Shown here one piece after another: positions 7,122 to 17,700 of a DNA stretch of 40,442 nt; the stretch's first letter is position 1, and each line of letters opens with the position of its first letter. Origin of the DNA: Clostridia bacterium (GTDB lineage Bacteria; Bacillota; Clostridia; Oscillospirales; CAG-272); NCBI GenBank assembly GCA_024404505.1, contig JAKSPU010000011.1:1-40442 (forward strand), in the 5' to 3' direction. The notes beneath the pieces are model-generated. The model had not been told where the DNA came from. It made no database searches and saw only the letters and a program-made list of their open reading frames with translations. Both the position numbers and the translations under genes were made by a program.

Positions 7122-9698
7122 ATGGAAAAAAGGCAATGTCCCCATTGCGGCCAGTACGTAGCCGCGGACAGGACATACTGCATGAACTGCGGCACGACCC
7201 TCGGCATACGCTGTCCGGACTGTAAAAAGGTCCTGCCCGTAGGCGCGAAATCGTGTGATTCGTGCGGTCACTCCTTTGTCCAGAAAAAGAAACGAAAAAC
7301 CTCCGACCTGCTCGCCTCCTTCCGCAAGAACGCCAAGCCCTTTCTGATCGCGTTCGTGCTGCTGCTCGCCGTCGCGGCGCTGATCACTGCGTGCCTGCCG
7401 TCGGTCTCCTTCGAGCTGACCGAAACGCGGACGAGCGGTAACAAGGAGCCGGTCGTGACCGAATGGAAGGCCTCCGGCTTCACGCTCGCCGGGTACTTCC
7501 TCGGCGGTCATCCGCAGGCGGTCACGTCTCTGCTTGAGCAGAGCGCGTTCTCGGAGAACGCCACCGGGCTCAAGTTTGCGCTGTACGGCGTCGGCCTCGG
7601 CTGGCTGATCCTTGTGATCGCGGCAGCCCTGTGCCTCTGCCTGCTGCTGCCCAACCTCAAGCGGCTGGGCAAGTCCACCCCCAAGCGTCTGATCCCGCTG
7701 TTCGGGACCGCCCTCGGCGGTGCCGCGCTCGCGTTCGGTCTCCGCGTCGTCGTCAGCCGGATACTGACCAAGGGCGCTTCCGTCGTCTGGCCGCTGCCCG
7801 ACGCGGCGTCCGAGACCACAGGCAAGGCGTCCAAGGCCGCCAAGGTCGTGTACACATGGGCGGTCGGCGGTGCAGCCCCCGCCGTCATCATGACGGCGCT
7901 GACCCTGCTCGCCCTCGCGGCGCTCTTGTACCTGTACTTCACCGTCTTCCGCACGCAGGAGGATAACGGTGAGTACACCCTCGGCTATATCCTCAAGCAG
8001 CCGTTCGTGTGGCTGTCCGGTCTCTTCCGCAAGCTGGGCCGGAAGCTCGCCGGACGAAAGGCCCGGAAAAACGAGGACGAAAAGACCGTCGTCACGACCA
8101 AGCGCTTCACCTTCTACCTGATCCTGCTCGGCGCGGCGCTGATCTTCACGCAGGCGCTGAAATCCAAGGTGTCCAATATCTTCTTCTGGTTCATCCTGCT
8201 CCTGCCGGGCCTTTTGCTGATCTACACGCTGATCGCCCGGAGCGCGCTGTCCGTGAGTATGCTCTCGGACTCCGCCACGACCGAAAAGAACGCCCCGTAC
8301 ACCTATGAATTCATCGTGGAGAACACGTCCATCCTCGCCTACCCCTTCATTGAGGCGTGCGTCTCCATCCCGCAGTCCAACGCCGTGCGCTGTACCGAAC
8401 GGACCGTCCGGCTGGCCATGTCGCCGCGGTCCTCGTACCACATGAAGAACGCCGTCAGCTTCCGCTTCCGCGGCACCTATGAGATCGGCGTGCGCTGCTT
8501 CTACGTGTACGATTTCTTCCGTCTGTTCCGCGTGCAGGTGCCGATCGAGAACATGACCACCGTGTACGTCCTCCCGAGGCGCCTGTCGCTGGAGGAAACG
8601 CTTGCGCAGTCCATCTCCGACTCCACCGCGCGCACCGTCCGCTCCCCGCTGGTCGTGGATAAGCTGGAGGTCAGCGACATCCGCGAGTACCGCGCGGGCG
8701 ATTCCCTCAAGTCCATCCACTGGAAGCTGTCCTCCAAATCCGAGTCCTTCATCGTCAAGGACTACAACACGGGTACCTCCAATCAGACCGTCGTGTACTG
8801 CGACATGGCCGCCCACTTCCCCGACGAGCCGCCGAAAAAGAAGCCCGTCACGGGCGAGAACGGCGAGGTCGTGACCGATGAAAACGGAGAACCCGTCGCG
8901 CAGGAGAAAAAGAAAAAGCTTTCCCGCAAGGAGCGCAGGGCGCAGAAGAAAGCCGCCCGCGACAAGCAGCTGCTGGCTGCCCGCCGCAGACGCCGCGACG
9001 AAACGCCCGAGACACACGACATTTCCGACGAAGACCTTGAAAAGCGTCTGGCCGACCGCAAGGCGGCTGCCGAGCATATGGACGGCGGAGACGCCGCAGC
9101 CGCGGACAACGCCGCAGAGGCCGCCGCGCCCGAGGCGCACGACGTCCACGAGCTGGCCGTGCCCGTGTACTACGACGATATGAACGAGTATCTCGCGGAC
9201 GGCGTGGTCGAGCTGACCATGGCCAACGTGCTGGCCGAGCTGCATCAGGGCCACGAGGTCCTGCTGACGTGGTTCGACCGCCGCTCCGACACCGGCGTGT
9301 ACGCCTTCCCGCTGCGCGGGATCGAGGAATTCGAGCGCATTTACCACCTGTTCGGAACCGCGCCGCTGTGTGACGAATCCAAGGAGGTCGCGATGCTGAC
9401 CGCCATGGCGGGCGATACCGAAAGCGCCAAGCAGCTCTTCACCACCTCGTCGCTGGACAGCCGCATGATGGCGTCCTTCTCCAACCTGCCCGGCGTCTCC
9501 GACGCCGCCAACTTCGGCTCCGCCGAGGTGCTGCTCTACAATCCGAAGGAGCGCTTCCGCTGGCCTGCCGACCGTTCCATGTATCTCGAAGGCTGCCGCG
9601 AGCAGCTGAATGCATCCGGCCTGACCCTGATGGTCGCCGGCAGCACCGTATCCCGGTCCGACGCGTCCGGTACGCCGGAGGGAGGTGAAGCCAGATGA
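7122..9698 (+). CDS. DUF58 membrane protein with tandem N-terminal zinc ribbons
   Basis: This 858-residue protein opens with two zinc ribbons: Cys6/9/20/23 and Cys31/34/45/48. Membrane spans follow at about residues 70-94, 150-180, 190-215, 240-270 and a pair near 330-370. The cytoplasmic or extracytoplasmic DUF58 region follows, with its signature DIREYRAGDSLKSIHWKLSS at about 519-538. Between about residues 569 and 675 it carries a highly charged insert (KKKKLSRKERRAQKK, then alanine/aspartate-rich) that splits the C-terminal part and is unusual for the family. DUF58 proteins pair with MoxR ATPases. It overlaps the next gene by four bases (ATGA), so translational coupling is likely. The biological substrate is unknown. 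Confidence 0.88.
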   Translation: MEKRQCPHCGQYVAADRTYCMNCGTTLGIRCPDCKKVLPVGAKSCDSCGHSFVQKKKRKTSDLLASFRKNAKPFLIAFVLLLAVAALITACLPSVSFELTETRTSGNKEPVVTEWKASGFTLAGYFLGGHPQAVTSLLEQSAFSENATGLKFALYGVGLGWLILVIAAALCLCLLLPNLKRLGKSTPKRLIPLFGTALGGAALAFGLRVVVSRILTKGASVVWPLPDAASETTGKASKAAKVVYTWAVGGAAPAVIMTALTLLALAALLYLYFTVFRTQEDNGEYTLGYILKQPFVWLSGLFRKLGRKLAGRKARKNEDEKTVVTTKRFTFYLILLGAALIFTQALKSKVSNIFFWFILLLPGLLLIYTLIARSALSVSMLSDSATTEKNAPYTYEFIVENTSILAYPFIEACVSIPQSNAVRCTERTVRLAMSPRSSYHMKNAVSFRFRGTYEIGVRCFYVYDFFRLFRVQVPIENMTTVYVLPRRLSLEETLAQSISDSTARTVRSPLVVDKLEVSDIREYRAGDSLKSIHWKLSSKSESFIVKDYNTGTSNQTVVYCDMAAHFPDEPPKKKPVTGENGEVVTDENGEPVAQEKKKKLSRKERRAQKKAARDKQLLAARRRRRDETPETHDISDEDLEKRLADRKAAAEHMDGGDAAAADNAAEAAAPEAHDVHELAVPVYYDDMNEYLADGVVELTMANVLAELHQGHEVLLTWFDRRSDTGVYAFPLRGIEEFERIYHLFGTAPLCDESKEVAMLTAMAGDTESAKQLFTTSSLDSRMMASFSNLPGVSDAANFGSAEVLLYNPKERFRWPADRSMYLEGCREQLNASGLTLMVAGSTVSRSDASGTPEGGEAR

Positions 9699-12600
9699 GC
9701 GCCAAGAAAGAAAAAGTGATCAAGCAGCCCAAGCCCAAGAAGGTCAAAAAGACCCGTGCCCAGAAAAAAGCCGAAAAGAAAGCCGAAAAGGAAGCGATCC
9801 TGCCGATCCATAAGCGGCCTATCATCTGTCCGCCCGACAAAGCGGGCCGTCATCCCGCGTTCCGGATAGCCGGTTACGTCTGCCGTGCGCTCGTCATCTG
9901 GATCGCCGTCGCAGGCATCACCATGTTCGTGTCCAACGCCATGGACTACGGCGTCACGAACGGCTTCATCTTCGGCTTCTCCGCGCTCGTCGTCGGTCTG
10001 TGCGCGCTCGCCGCGCACGGGAAGATCGAGGCGATCGCAGCCTCCGTCATCACCGCCGGCCTTGCCGCATGGAAGATCGCAACGAATCCGAAGATCGTCA
10101 CCGACCTGTTCTACGGCGTGCTGGCCCTGTATAACGGGTGCCTTGAGCGCCTCTACCGCATCGGCTACCTCTCCTACGTCAAGTACGAGGCAGCGATCAA
10201 CTCCTCCACATCCGTCGAGGAGCTGCTGAAGATCGGCGTCGGCATCCTGATCGTGCTGTTCGGTACGATCTTCACGTTCTGTCTCATCCGCAAGGTGCGC
10301 CTCGTGCCGCCCGCCATCACCGCGACCACGTTCCTCGTGGTCATCCTGACCTTCAACATATACTCCAACCGGATGCCCAACCTCGGCATCGTGCTGGTCA
10401 TCATCTCCTTCGCCGCGATCCTCGTCATGTCGGCCTACGACCGGCAGTACCGGATCAAGGATACCAAGAAATACGACACGGAGCTGTCCCTGTTCGGTGA
10501 CAGCGACCGCCCGAAGCTGCCCGAAGCCTACGAAAAGCAAGAGGCCGAAAAGGCCGCCCGCAAGCAGGCGAAAAAGGACAAAAAGTCCCGTGAGAAGCAG
10601 GGCGTCGTCACCGTGGACGAGGAGCTGACCGATTACTTTGCCGAGAAGCCCAAGAAATCCAAGACCGAAAAGAAGAAGCTGACGCCCGCCGAGCAGGCGA
10701 AGCGCAAGGCTGAGGAAAAGGAACTGAAAAAGCAGGTCAGGGCCGTCGAGACCTACGACCGCGTGACCGAGCAGTCCCGCAGCGCGATGGGCGGCTTCAT
10801 GTCTGCCGCAGCCCTGCTGGTCGCCGGACTCGCCATCCTGCTCCCCGCCATCCTCGTCAGCGGCAACTTCTCCACGATCGAGGCCATTGACGAGAAGATG
10901 GCCTACGCACGCGACTACGTGACCGCCGTTCTGCGCGGCGACGACACCACGCTGGACGAGCTGGAGTATCAGGCGGACGGCGAGAAGTTCAAGTCCCACA
11001 GCACCGAGCTGCAGCAGCTGCACTTCGACGGCACGCAGATCTTCCACGTCACCGCCCGCTACAACACCAACTACTACATGACGGGCTGGGCCGCCACCGA
11101 CTACGACGCGGCCGCCGGCTCATGGAGCGCCGTCAGCGACGCCCAGCTGGATAAGTACCGCAGCCTGTTCGGTCTTCAGGACAGCCCCGCCGAGGAAATG
11201 CGGTACAACCTGTTCCACTACCTGCGTCCCTCCGCCGTGGACGATCCGGATTACACCGAAAACAAGACCTCCAAGTACAAGGCCAACCTGAACTACGGCT
11301 TCGTCAACACGCTGGTCAGCACCCGCCGGATCAACAGCCCCGGCTCCGAGTGCTACCTGCCCGTGTCCTACGGTCATCCCTTCGAGTTGTATGAATACAT
11401 GACGCAGGAGCCCTCCAAGCTGACGCTCGTCAACTACTTCGACGGCATCCGCACGGGCCGCAAGTTCAAGGACAACAAGGCCGCCTACGCCAGCTATACC
11501 TACGCACCCATCATGACGCAGAGCGATTGGGCTGCCAATACCGCCTGGCTGACCGACGCTTGGGAAGCCGCCAAGGAAGCAGTCCTGATCTGCAGCAGCA
11601 TCCCCGCCGACGTGGTCGACGCGGACACCGCCAACAACAGCCCGCTGCTGCTGGCTACCTACGACGAGCCGGACGGCACCACCATCTTCACTTATACACT
11701 GCAGTCCCGCAAGGAGCAGCAGTCTTGGTCCTTCTACCATCTGACCAAAAACGTGAAGAAGAACGGCAGCACCTACGTCATCAAGACCGACGCCGGCACG
11801 CTGACCGTTCAGACCGCCCGCTCGGGCCGCGTATACGGCGTCATGCTGGACGGATATGCCACGCTTGAGAGTGAGAACCTCCTGAGCCGCTGGCACAACA
11901 GCATGACGGACGAGGACCGCGAGGCCCTGCTCGTCGCGCTCACGCTCGACATGGACTACACCGATTTCGTGTACTCCACCTATATGCAGAAGTCCGGGAA
12001 CGCCCGCATCGCCGAGCTGGCCAAGGAGATCGCCGCGCAGGCGCACACCGAGGGCATGAGGACCGTCACCAAGCATTGGGAGGACGATCCCGAGACCGAG
12101 GAGGACGAGTACGAGGAGTACACCGAGGAGGAGATCTACAACATCCCGGCCGACGTGTCCCTCGCAGGCAAGAGAAGTCTTTCGACCGCCTCTGCGTTCA
12201 CGCAGCGCGACATACTGGTCCGCAACGTCATCGACTACCTGATCGACGAGATGGGCTGCAAGTACACCATCACGCCCGATCTGTCCACCGTCGATCCCTC
12301 CGTGGACGGCGTGGAGAACTTCCTGTTCAACACCCATGAGGGATACTGCGTGCAGTTCGCGTCTGCCGCTGCGCTGATCCTCCGCGAGTACGGCATCCCC
12401 GTGCGCTACGTCGAGGGCTACATCGCCTCCGGTCTGACCAAGAATTCCGGCACGTCCGACTTCATCTACTCCGGCTACGTCCACGACTACGAAGCACACG
12501 CGTGGATCGAGGTCTTCTTCGACGGCCTCGGCTGGGTGCAGTATGAAACGACCCCGCAGTACTATACGGGTATGTACGGTGCCAAGAGCACCGGAAACGT

Positions 12601-13249
12601 TCCCTCCAAGCCCATTATCCCCATCGAGACCGACACCGAGCAGGAAACCAAGCCTGCCGACGACCCGATCCTTCACGATGAGACCGACACCGAGACCGAT
12701 ACCGGCGAGGTCATAGACGACGGCGTGGATCCCGCCGTGCTGCGTACCGTCGGCATCACGCTGCTCATCATCGTAGGTCTGGCTGTCATCGGCGTTGTCA
12801 TCGCTACCGTCGTGAACAAGGCGCGTGAAGCCGAGGCACACCGTCAATCCAACGCGTTCCTCGTGCTGGAGTCCGGATACGGAGAGCATACCAGCGAGGG
12901 CGACCGCCGTGAGCTGGCTCTTGAGATGGCGGACGACGTGACCGACCTTCTTGCACTGTACGGTCTGTCACCGAAGCCCGGTGAGTTCCGCGACGAGTAC
13001 GCCGACCGGCTGACCGCAACGCTGACCGCCACGGCCGGAGAGTCCAAGTCCCGTGCGAACGACGGCATCACCCTGCCCGACCTCCACGCCGTCATGGACG
13101 CGCTGGCTGCCGAGGAATTCGGCTACGGCATGAACGTCGGCGAGATGAAGGACATCGGTATGCTGTACCTGTACCTGCACCGCGACGTCAAGAAGTACAT
13201 CCCCGCAGGTTCACGGTTCACGCTCCGGTACTTCAAGAGAAAGATCTGA
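9695..13249 (+). CDS. Transglutaminase-core membrane protein
   Basis: This 1184-residue protein completes the MoxR-DUF58-transglutaminase operon. It begins with a lysine-rich tail, then several membrane spans (about residues 58-250), a charged cytoplasmic stretch (about 265-350) and another span near 366-392. A large outside domain holds the transglutaminase core. GYCVQFASA supplies Cys885, HAWIEVFFDGLGW supplies His935, and the acidic third position is Glu951 in YETTP. A last span lies near 1015-1043, followed by a cytoplasmic tail of about 140 residues. The Cys-His-acid arrangement suggests a protease- or crosslinking-type activity at the cell surface, but family members are rarely characterised. 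Its start overlaps the DUF58 stop. Confidence 0.9.
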   Translation: MSAKKEKVIKQPKPKKVKKTRAQKKAEKKAEKEAILPIHKRPIICPPDKAGRHPAFRIAGYVCRALVIWIAVAGITMFVSNAMDYGVTNGFIFGFSALVVGLCALAAHGKIEAIAASVITAGLAAWKIATNPKIVTDLFYGVLALYNGCLERLYRIGYLSYVKYEAAINSSTSVEELLKIGVGILIVLFGTIFTFCLIRKVRLVPPAITATTFLVVILTFNIYSNRMPNLGIVLVIISFAAILVMSAYDRQYRIKDTKKYDTELSLFGDSDRPKLPEAYEKQEAEKAARKQAKKDKKSREKQGVVTVDEELTDYFAEKPKKSKTEKKKLTPAEQAKRKAEEKELKKQVRAVETYDRVTEQSRSAMGGFMSAAALLVAGLAILLPAILVSGNFSTIEAIDEKMAYARDYVTAVLRGDDTTLDELEYQADGEKFKSHSTELQQLHFDGTQIFHVTARYNTNYYMTGWAATDYDAAAGSWSAVSDAQLDKYRSLFGLQDSPAEEMRYNLFHYLRPSAVDDPDYTENKTSKYKANLNYGFVNTLVSTRRINSPGSECYLPVSYGHPFELYEYMTQEPSKLTLVNYFDGIRTGRKFKDNKAAYASYTYAPIMTQSDWAANTAWLTDAWEAAKEAVLICSSIPADVVDADTANNSPLLLATYDEPDGTTIFTYTLQSRKEQQSWSFYHLTKNVKKNGSTYVIKTDAGTLTVQTARSGRVYGVMLDGYATLESENLLSRWHNSMTDEDREALLVALTLDMDYTDFVYSTYMQKSGNARIAELAKEIAAQAHTEGMRTVTKHWEDDPETEEDEYEEYTEEEIYNIPADVSLAGKRSLSTASAFTQRDILVRNVIDYLIDEMGCKYTITPDLSTVDPSVDGVENFLFNTHEGYCVQFASAAALILREYGIPVRYVEGYIASGLTKNSGTSDFIYSGYVHDYEAHAWIEVFFDGLGWVQYETTPQYYTGMYGAKSTGNVPSKPIIPIETDTEQETKPADDPILHDETDTETDTGEVIDDGVDPAVLRTVGITLLIIVGLAVIGVVIATVVNKAREAEAHRQSNAFLVLESGYGEHTSEGDRRELALEMADDVTDLLALYGLSPKPGEFRDEYADRLTATLTATAGESKSRANDGITLPDLHAVMDALAAEEFGYGMNVGEMKDIGMLYLYLHRDVKKYIPAGSRFTLRYFKRKI

Positions 13250-13263
13250 TCCCGCAAAACAAG

Positions 13264-13293
13264 GGGGCTGCCTCACGTTCGTGAGACAGCCCC
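13264..13293 (+). terminator. Hairpin after the moxR operon
   Basis: GGGGCTG-CTCAC (13264-13276) pairs with GTGAG-CAGCCCC (13281-13293) around a GTTC loop with one internal mismatch. It begins 14 bases past the transglutaminase stop. The plus-strand tail (GAACTTT) is poor in T; the minus-strand tail CTTGTTTT is better. It may be a bidirectional or inefficient terminator. Confidence 0.6.
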
Positions 13294-13499
13294 GAACTTT
13301 ATCCGAAGGTATACGCAGCTGCCGCAAATTGCGTGTGTCTTCGGCTCTGTTCTCCGCGCTTCAGGCAGGGGGATAGGTCCCCGACGCGTCTGCGGGCGCG
13401 GAGGATATACCGCCGGTTTCGCTTGCCGGCTCCGGCGACGTGCCGGCAGACAGCCGCCTGCATACCGTGCGGGGACGCAAATAATCCCTACAAAATGCC
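13294..13499. other. Gene-free stretch with possible RNA structure
   Basis: No convincing reading frame or promoter is seen. The ends can pair at long range (GGTATACGCAG near 13307 with CTGC-ATACC near 13462), enclosing CTGCC/GGCAG and GGGGA/TCCCC hairpins and GCCGG repeats. It lies between two terminator-like hairpins, so it could be a leader or small RNA. GC-rich sequence folds easily, so this is weak. Confidence 0.3.
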
Positions 13500-13527
13500 G
13501 CCGCCCCGTTGACACGGGGCGGCTTTT
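13500..13527 (+). terminator. Terminator hairpin whose loop carries a -35 box
   Basis: GCCGCCCCG (13500-13508) pairs with CGGGGCGGC (13515-13523) and is followed by TTTT (13524-13527). The loop sequence is TTGACA, which is also the -35 element of the alaX promoter. Confidence 0.85.
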
Positions 13528-13537
13528 CGTTTATAAT
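13509..13537 (+). promoter_or_regulatory. Perfect consensus promoter for the alaX-glycan operon
   Basis: TTGACA (13509-13514), a 17-base spacer and TATAAT (13532-13537). The -35 lies in the loop and the spacer covers the right arm and T-run of the terminator, so initiated RNA lacks the hairpin. Confidence 0.92.
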
Positions 13538-13592
13538 ATATGTTGGAAATATATACACGCCCGGACGTATCCGCGGCATGAAAGGATAGCTT

Positions 13593-14783
13593 ATGTTCGT
13601 GACCAGACGGCTGTTCGACGAGGACAGCCACCTCTATGATTTTTCGGCTGTCGTCCTGACCTGCGAACCCGGAAAGGCCCCCGGAACGTATGACGTCACC
13701 CTCGACCGCACCGCGTTCTTCCCCGAGGGAGGCGGACAGGCTGCCGACCCCGGTATGCTCGGCGGCGCGTCCGTGCTGGACGTCCGCGTCGACCGGCAGG
13801 GACTCATCACCCATACCGTCGACGTTCTTCTTCCGGTCGGGGAGACCGTGGACGGTCATCTTGACCGCGCCGTGCGTGAGGAGCGGATGCAGTGCCATTC
13901 CGGCGAGCATATCGTATCCGGCATCATCCACCGCCGGTACGGCTTCGACAACGTCGGCTTCCACCTCGGCGCCGATGACGTGACGCTGGATTTCAACGGT
14001 GTGCTTGACCGCGCACAGCTCGACGAGATCGAGGACGAGGCCAACCGCATCGTCCGTGCCTCGGTGCCGGTCCGGGCATACTACCCCTCCCCGGACGAGC
14101 TGGCCGGCATGACCTACCGCTCCAAGCTGGACCTCGTCGAAGACGTCCGCATCGTGCGGATCGGGGAGGGTGACGAGGTGTACGACACCTGTGCCTGCTG
14201 TGCGCCGCACGTCCGTCAGACGGGTGAGATCGGCCTCATCAAGCTGCTGGATTTCATCCACTATAAAGGCGGCATCCGCATCCACATGGCGGCAGGCGTG
14301 CGTGCGCTCCGCGATTACCGCGAGCGCTACACCGCGGTGGCACGTATCTCCGCGGCGATGTCCGTAAAGCAGTCCGAGGTCCTGACCGGCTTTGAGCGCC
14401 TGTCCGCGCAGGTCGAAGCGGACAAGACCTTGATCACGTCGCTGCGGCGCGAGCTGCAGGACCTGAGGATCGCCGCGCTGCCCGCGACCGACGGGAGTCT
14501 GTGTCTCTTTGAGGACGAGTCGGACGCGCTGACCATGCGCCAGCTGCTCAACCGGGCCGTCCGCAAGTGCGGCGGCATCTGCGGCGTGTTCTCCGGAGAC
14601 GACCTGACCGGTTACACCTACGTCATCGGCCGCAGCCGGGACGACCTCGACCTCCGGCAGTACGCCGCCGACATAAGGACGGCGCTCTCCGCCAAGGGCG
14701 GCGGATCGTCCGAGATGCTGCAGGGACGCGCTTCTGCGCCCCGCTCCGTCATTCAAGCCTACTTCGACCGCTTCGTTTGCTGA
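13593..14783 (+). CDS. AlaX-type alanyl-tRNA editing protein (long form)
   Basis: AlaX proteins are free-standing editing domains related to AlaRS that hydrolyse mischarged tRNA-Ala. The 396-residue product begins with the AlaRS-like beta-barrel (DRTAFFPEGGGQAADPG, about residues 38-54). The zinc-binding editing site follows: CHSGEH with His102 and His106, then CCAPHVRQTGEIG with Cys202 and His206. The C-terminal third, after a coiled-coil-like stretch (about 250-290), resembles DHHA1. The size corresponds to long AlaX forms. Here CCAPH replaces the usual CGGTH, with the metal ligands kept. Start ATG at 13593 follows GAAAGGA. The next gene begins 11 bases after its stop, so it heads a six-gene operon of otherwise carbohydrate-related proteins. 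Confidence 0.9.
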   Translation: MFVTRRLFDEDSHLYDFSAVVLTCEPGKAPGTYDVTLDRTAFFPEGGGQAADPGMLGGASVLDVRVDRQGLITHTVDVLLPVGETVDGHLDRAVREERMQCHSGEHIVSGIIHRRYGFDNVGFHLGADDVTLDFNGVLDRAQLDEIEDEANRIVRASVPVRAYYPSPDELAGMTYRSKLDLVEDVRIVRIGEGDEVYDTCACCAPHVRQTGEIGLIKLLDFIHYKGGIRIHMAAGVRALRDYRERYTAVARISAAMSVKQSEVLTGFERLSAQVEADKTLITSLRRELQDLRIAALPATDGSLCLFEDESDALTMRQLLNRAVRKCGGICGVFSGDDLTGYTYVIGRSRDDLDLRQYAADIRTALSAKGGGSSEMLQGRASAPRSVIQAYFDRFVC

Positions 14784-14794
14784 AAGGAGCCGAC

Positions 14795-17700
14795 ATGAAA
14801 CGAATACTCTGCCTTTTGCTGACCGCTTCCCTGCTCTGTGCGCTCCTGATCATACCGGTGTCCGTCTCCGCCGCGGCTGACGGGACCGCTTCATTTGAAA
14901 AAAGCGCCTCCGCTCCGAAAGCCGACGTGACCTTTGCCGCGTCCGGGACGGACGGCAGTCTGTCCCTTTCCGCCGGGGATTACGCCGCCTCTCAATTCGT
15001 TCTGAAGGGCAGCGCCCTCCGCGTCACGGTCTGCGTGACCGGCACCGGCTCCGTCTCGGTCGGCCTCTTTGCCTTCGATACCGACGCGGAGACCTCCCTG
15101 CTCGGTCAGCCCATAGCCGAGAATACCTTTGACGGCATCTCCGGCAAGGCGTACCTGTCGCTCTGCTTCCCGTCCGACGCGCCTCTCGACGCGGGTGAAT
15201 ACGTGCTGGCCGTTTGGGACGCCGCCGGTGTCAAGCTCGTCACACGGGGCACGCACGAATCCCAGCTGCTGTATAAAAACGGCGCCAAGGAGAGCAAATC
15301 GGCACTCATCACGGCGGCATACGCGAAAAAGCCCTCCCCTCTCTACGGCAAGCCGACCGCTCCGAACGCGGACGGCGGGTATGATCCCGCGCCGCACATG
15401 GCGTCCGCGATCCGCTTTGATGCCGCGGACAAGCTCCCGTTGATCAGCAGCACGAATACCTGCGCCTGTGAGTACATGGAGGAGGACGGTGAGGGCTTCG
15501 CCCGCCTCAAGCCCTCGAAGGACGCCGACGACCCCTTCGTCTGGTTTGACCTCCCCGGCACCGGTCCCAAGACGAGCGAGTACAAGTACCTCCTGATCAA
15601 GTGCCGCATCGATGAGGGCTGCCCCACGCGCGGACAAATCTTTGTCGTCACGGACGAGAACTCGTCACAGGTACCGTGGGCGAACACGTTCTTCAACTAT
15701 AAATCGGACACCGACTGGCAGTACGTTATCGTCAAGCTGGAGGGCGTGGGCCTGTACACCGGTCTCGTGACGTCCTTGCGGCTCGACCCCGTGGACCACA
15801 TGAGCGGCTCCCACACCATCGACATCGCCTACCTCGCGTTCTTCGGGACGAAGGAGGCCGCCGCCGACTTCACCGACAATTTCGGCGATTACGAGGAGGA
15901 GACGCGGCCCGCTCCCGTTGAGACCGAGCCGGACTACTCCACCTACACCTCCGAGATCGAGCCGCAGGCTGCCGGCTCGGGACGTCTGCAGGAAAACGGT
16001 GCGCTCCCCTACGCTTATAAGACCTACACCCACACGATAGACTTCTCCGATACGCCCGACAACTATCACGCCGGTACCGAATTCGGCTTCTACGGCATAG
16101 ACAACGCCGTTATCGTCGACGGTCAGCTGCACAACCGACCGTTCACCTCGACCGCGTTCTTCACGCGGCAGATGCTCGGCGACGAGTACGGCATCATGGG
16201 CGGCGAGCTGTCCTTTGACCTCCTCATGACCGCCGGCTCGGTGGTCGTGACCGCACGCGAGATACAGATGAACGACGAGGCCCGGTTCTCCGGTCTCCGT
16301 TTCATCCTCTTTGCCGACGGTACGGTACGCATCGAGGACCGGGACGGCCGCTGTGAGGACCTTGACCCGCAGCTCGACTTCTCGACCGAGCGCCGCGTGA
16401 CGCTCCGCGACACCGGCGACACCGTGTCCCTTCTGGTGGACGGTCAGACCGCCGCCTCCGTGGACTGTGCGGGCTTACGTGATGAGCAGTCGCCGCACCT
16501 GCCCGGCGCGGGCTACGCGACCGTCACCCTCGACCGCGTGCGCGGATACGTTGACAACGCCTCCTACACCACAACCGACGTCGTGCGCGCCGGCGGCACG
16601 TCCGTGCCCGTCGACTACTCCTCGTGGATCGCTACGGACGATCTCGGACGCACGACTCCGACCTCGGTCACGGTCGGCACCGAGAACGGACCCCGGTACG
16701 TCGGTCTGTTCTACTTCATGTGCCACCAGCATCTGAGCGGCCGCAAGGCTAACGACGTCACCGCCCTGTACCTTGAGGGCGGTGCGGAAGCCGTCACGAG
16801 GACCCTGTCCGGCTGGGCTGGCCGCGACGGCGCCTACTGGGCAGAGCCGTACTTCGGCTACTACTCCACGAACGACGAGTGGATCTACCGCAAGCACGCC
16901 GCCATGCTGGACGCCGCCGGGGTGGACTTCATCTTCCTCGATCTCTCGAACGGCGCCTTCTACGAGGATCAGCTGACCATCCTGTTCGACACGTGGCTGG
17001 CCGTCCGCCGGGAGGGCGGTCACACACCGCAGATCGCTTTCATGTTCGGCGATATGCCGTCCGTATTCGTCAGCGGCGTGTACGCGCTGCGCGCCTATCT
17101 TGAAAATCCCGCGTATCAGGAGCTGTTCTTCAGATGGGAGGACAAGCCGCTGATCCTCGGCAACGACGACGGCACCAAGGCCGTCAACGGCCGCTACAAG
17201 ACGTGGACCGTGTCCGGCACGACGCCGCAGTCCAAGGATCAATACGAGGCGTTCCTCAAAGATAACCCCGCAATCAAGGCATTCGTGGACAACGAGATCA
17301 ACGCGTTCCTTGAGAATTACACCGTCCGCAAGTGCTGGGCATGGCAGACGGATGAAAAGCGCAAGGGCTATTGGGATTGGCTGCAGGATTCTCCGCAGGC
17401 GCCCGGACGTGACTTTGACGGCAATATCGAGCAGATGGCCGTCTGCATGGGCACCCACGCGCACACCAACAAGGGCCGCTCCCTTCTCAACGAGGACACC
17501 TCCTACAACACGCTCGGCGAGTTCGGCTATACGCTCGGCACCGCCAGGTACGGATACCACTTCGCGGAGCAGTTCGAGTACGCCCTTTCGCAGAACGTGC
17601 AGGTCATCATGATCACCGGCTGGAACGAGTGGTACGCCGGCGTTCAGTCCACGTCCAATCAGAATCAGGTCTGCGGCGGCACGCAGACGCCCGGCTTCTA

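Noticed and set aside
6021..9347. 1108-codon minus-strand open frame opposite moxR and the DUF58 gene
   Set aside because: High GC content keeps the antisense frame open; composition is Gly/Val/His/Asp/Arg-rich with no domain, and the plus-strand genes have clear motifs.
13361..13579. Short minus-strand reading frames in the 13.3-13.6 kb gap
   Set aside because: They cross the alaX promoter-terminator, have no ribosome site and show Arg/Pro-rich random composition.
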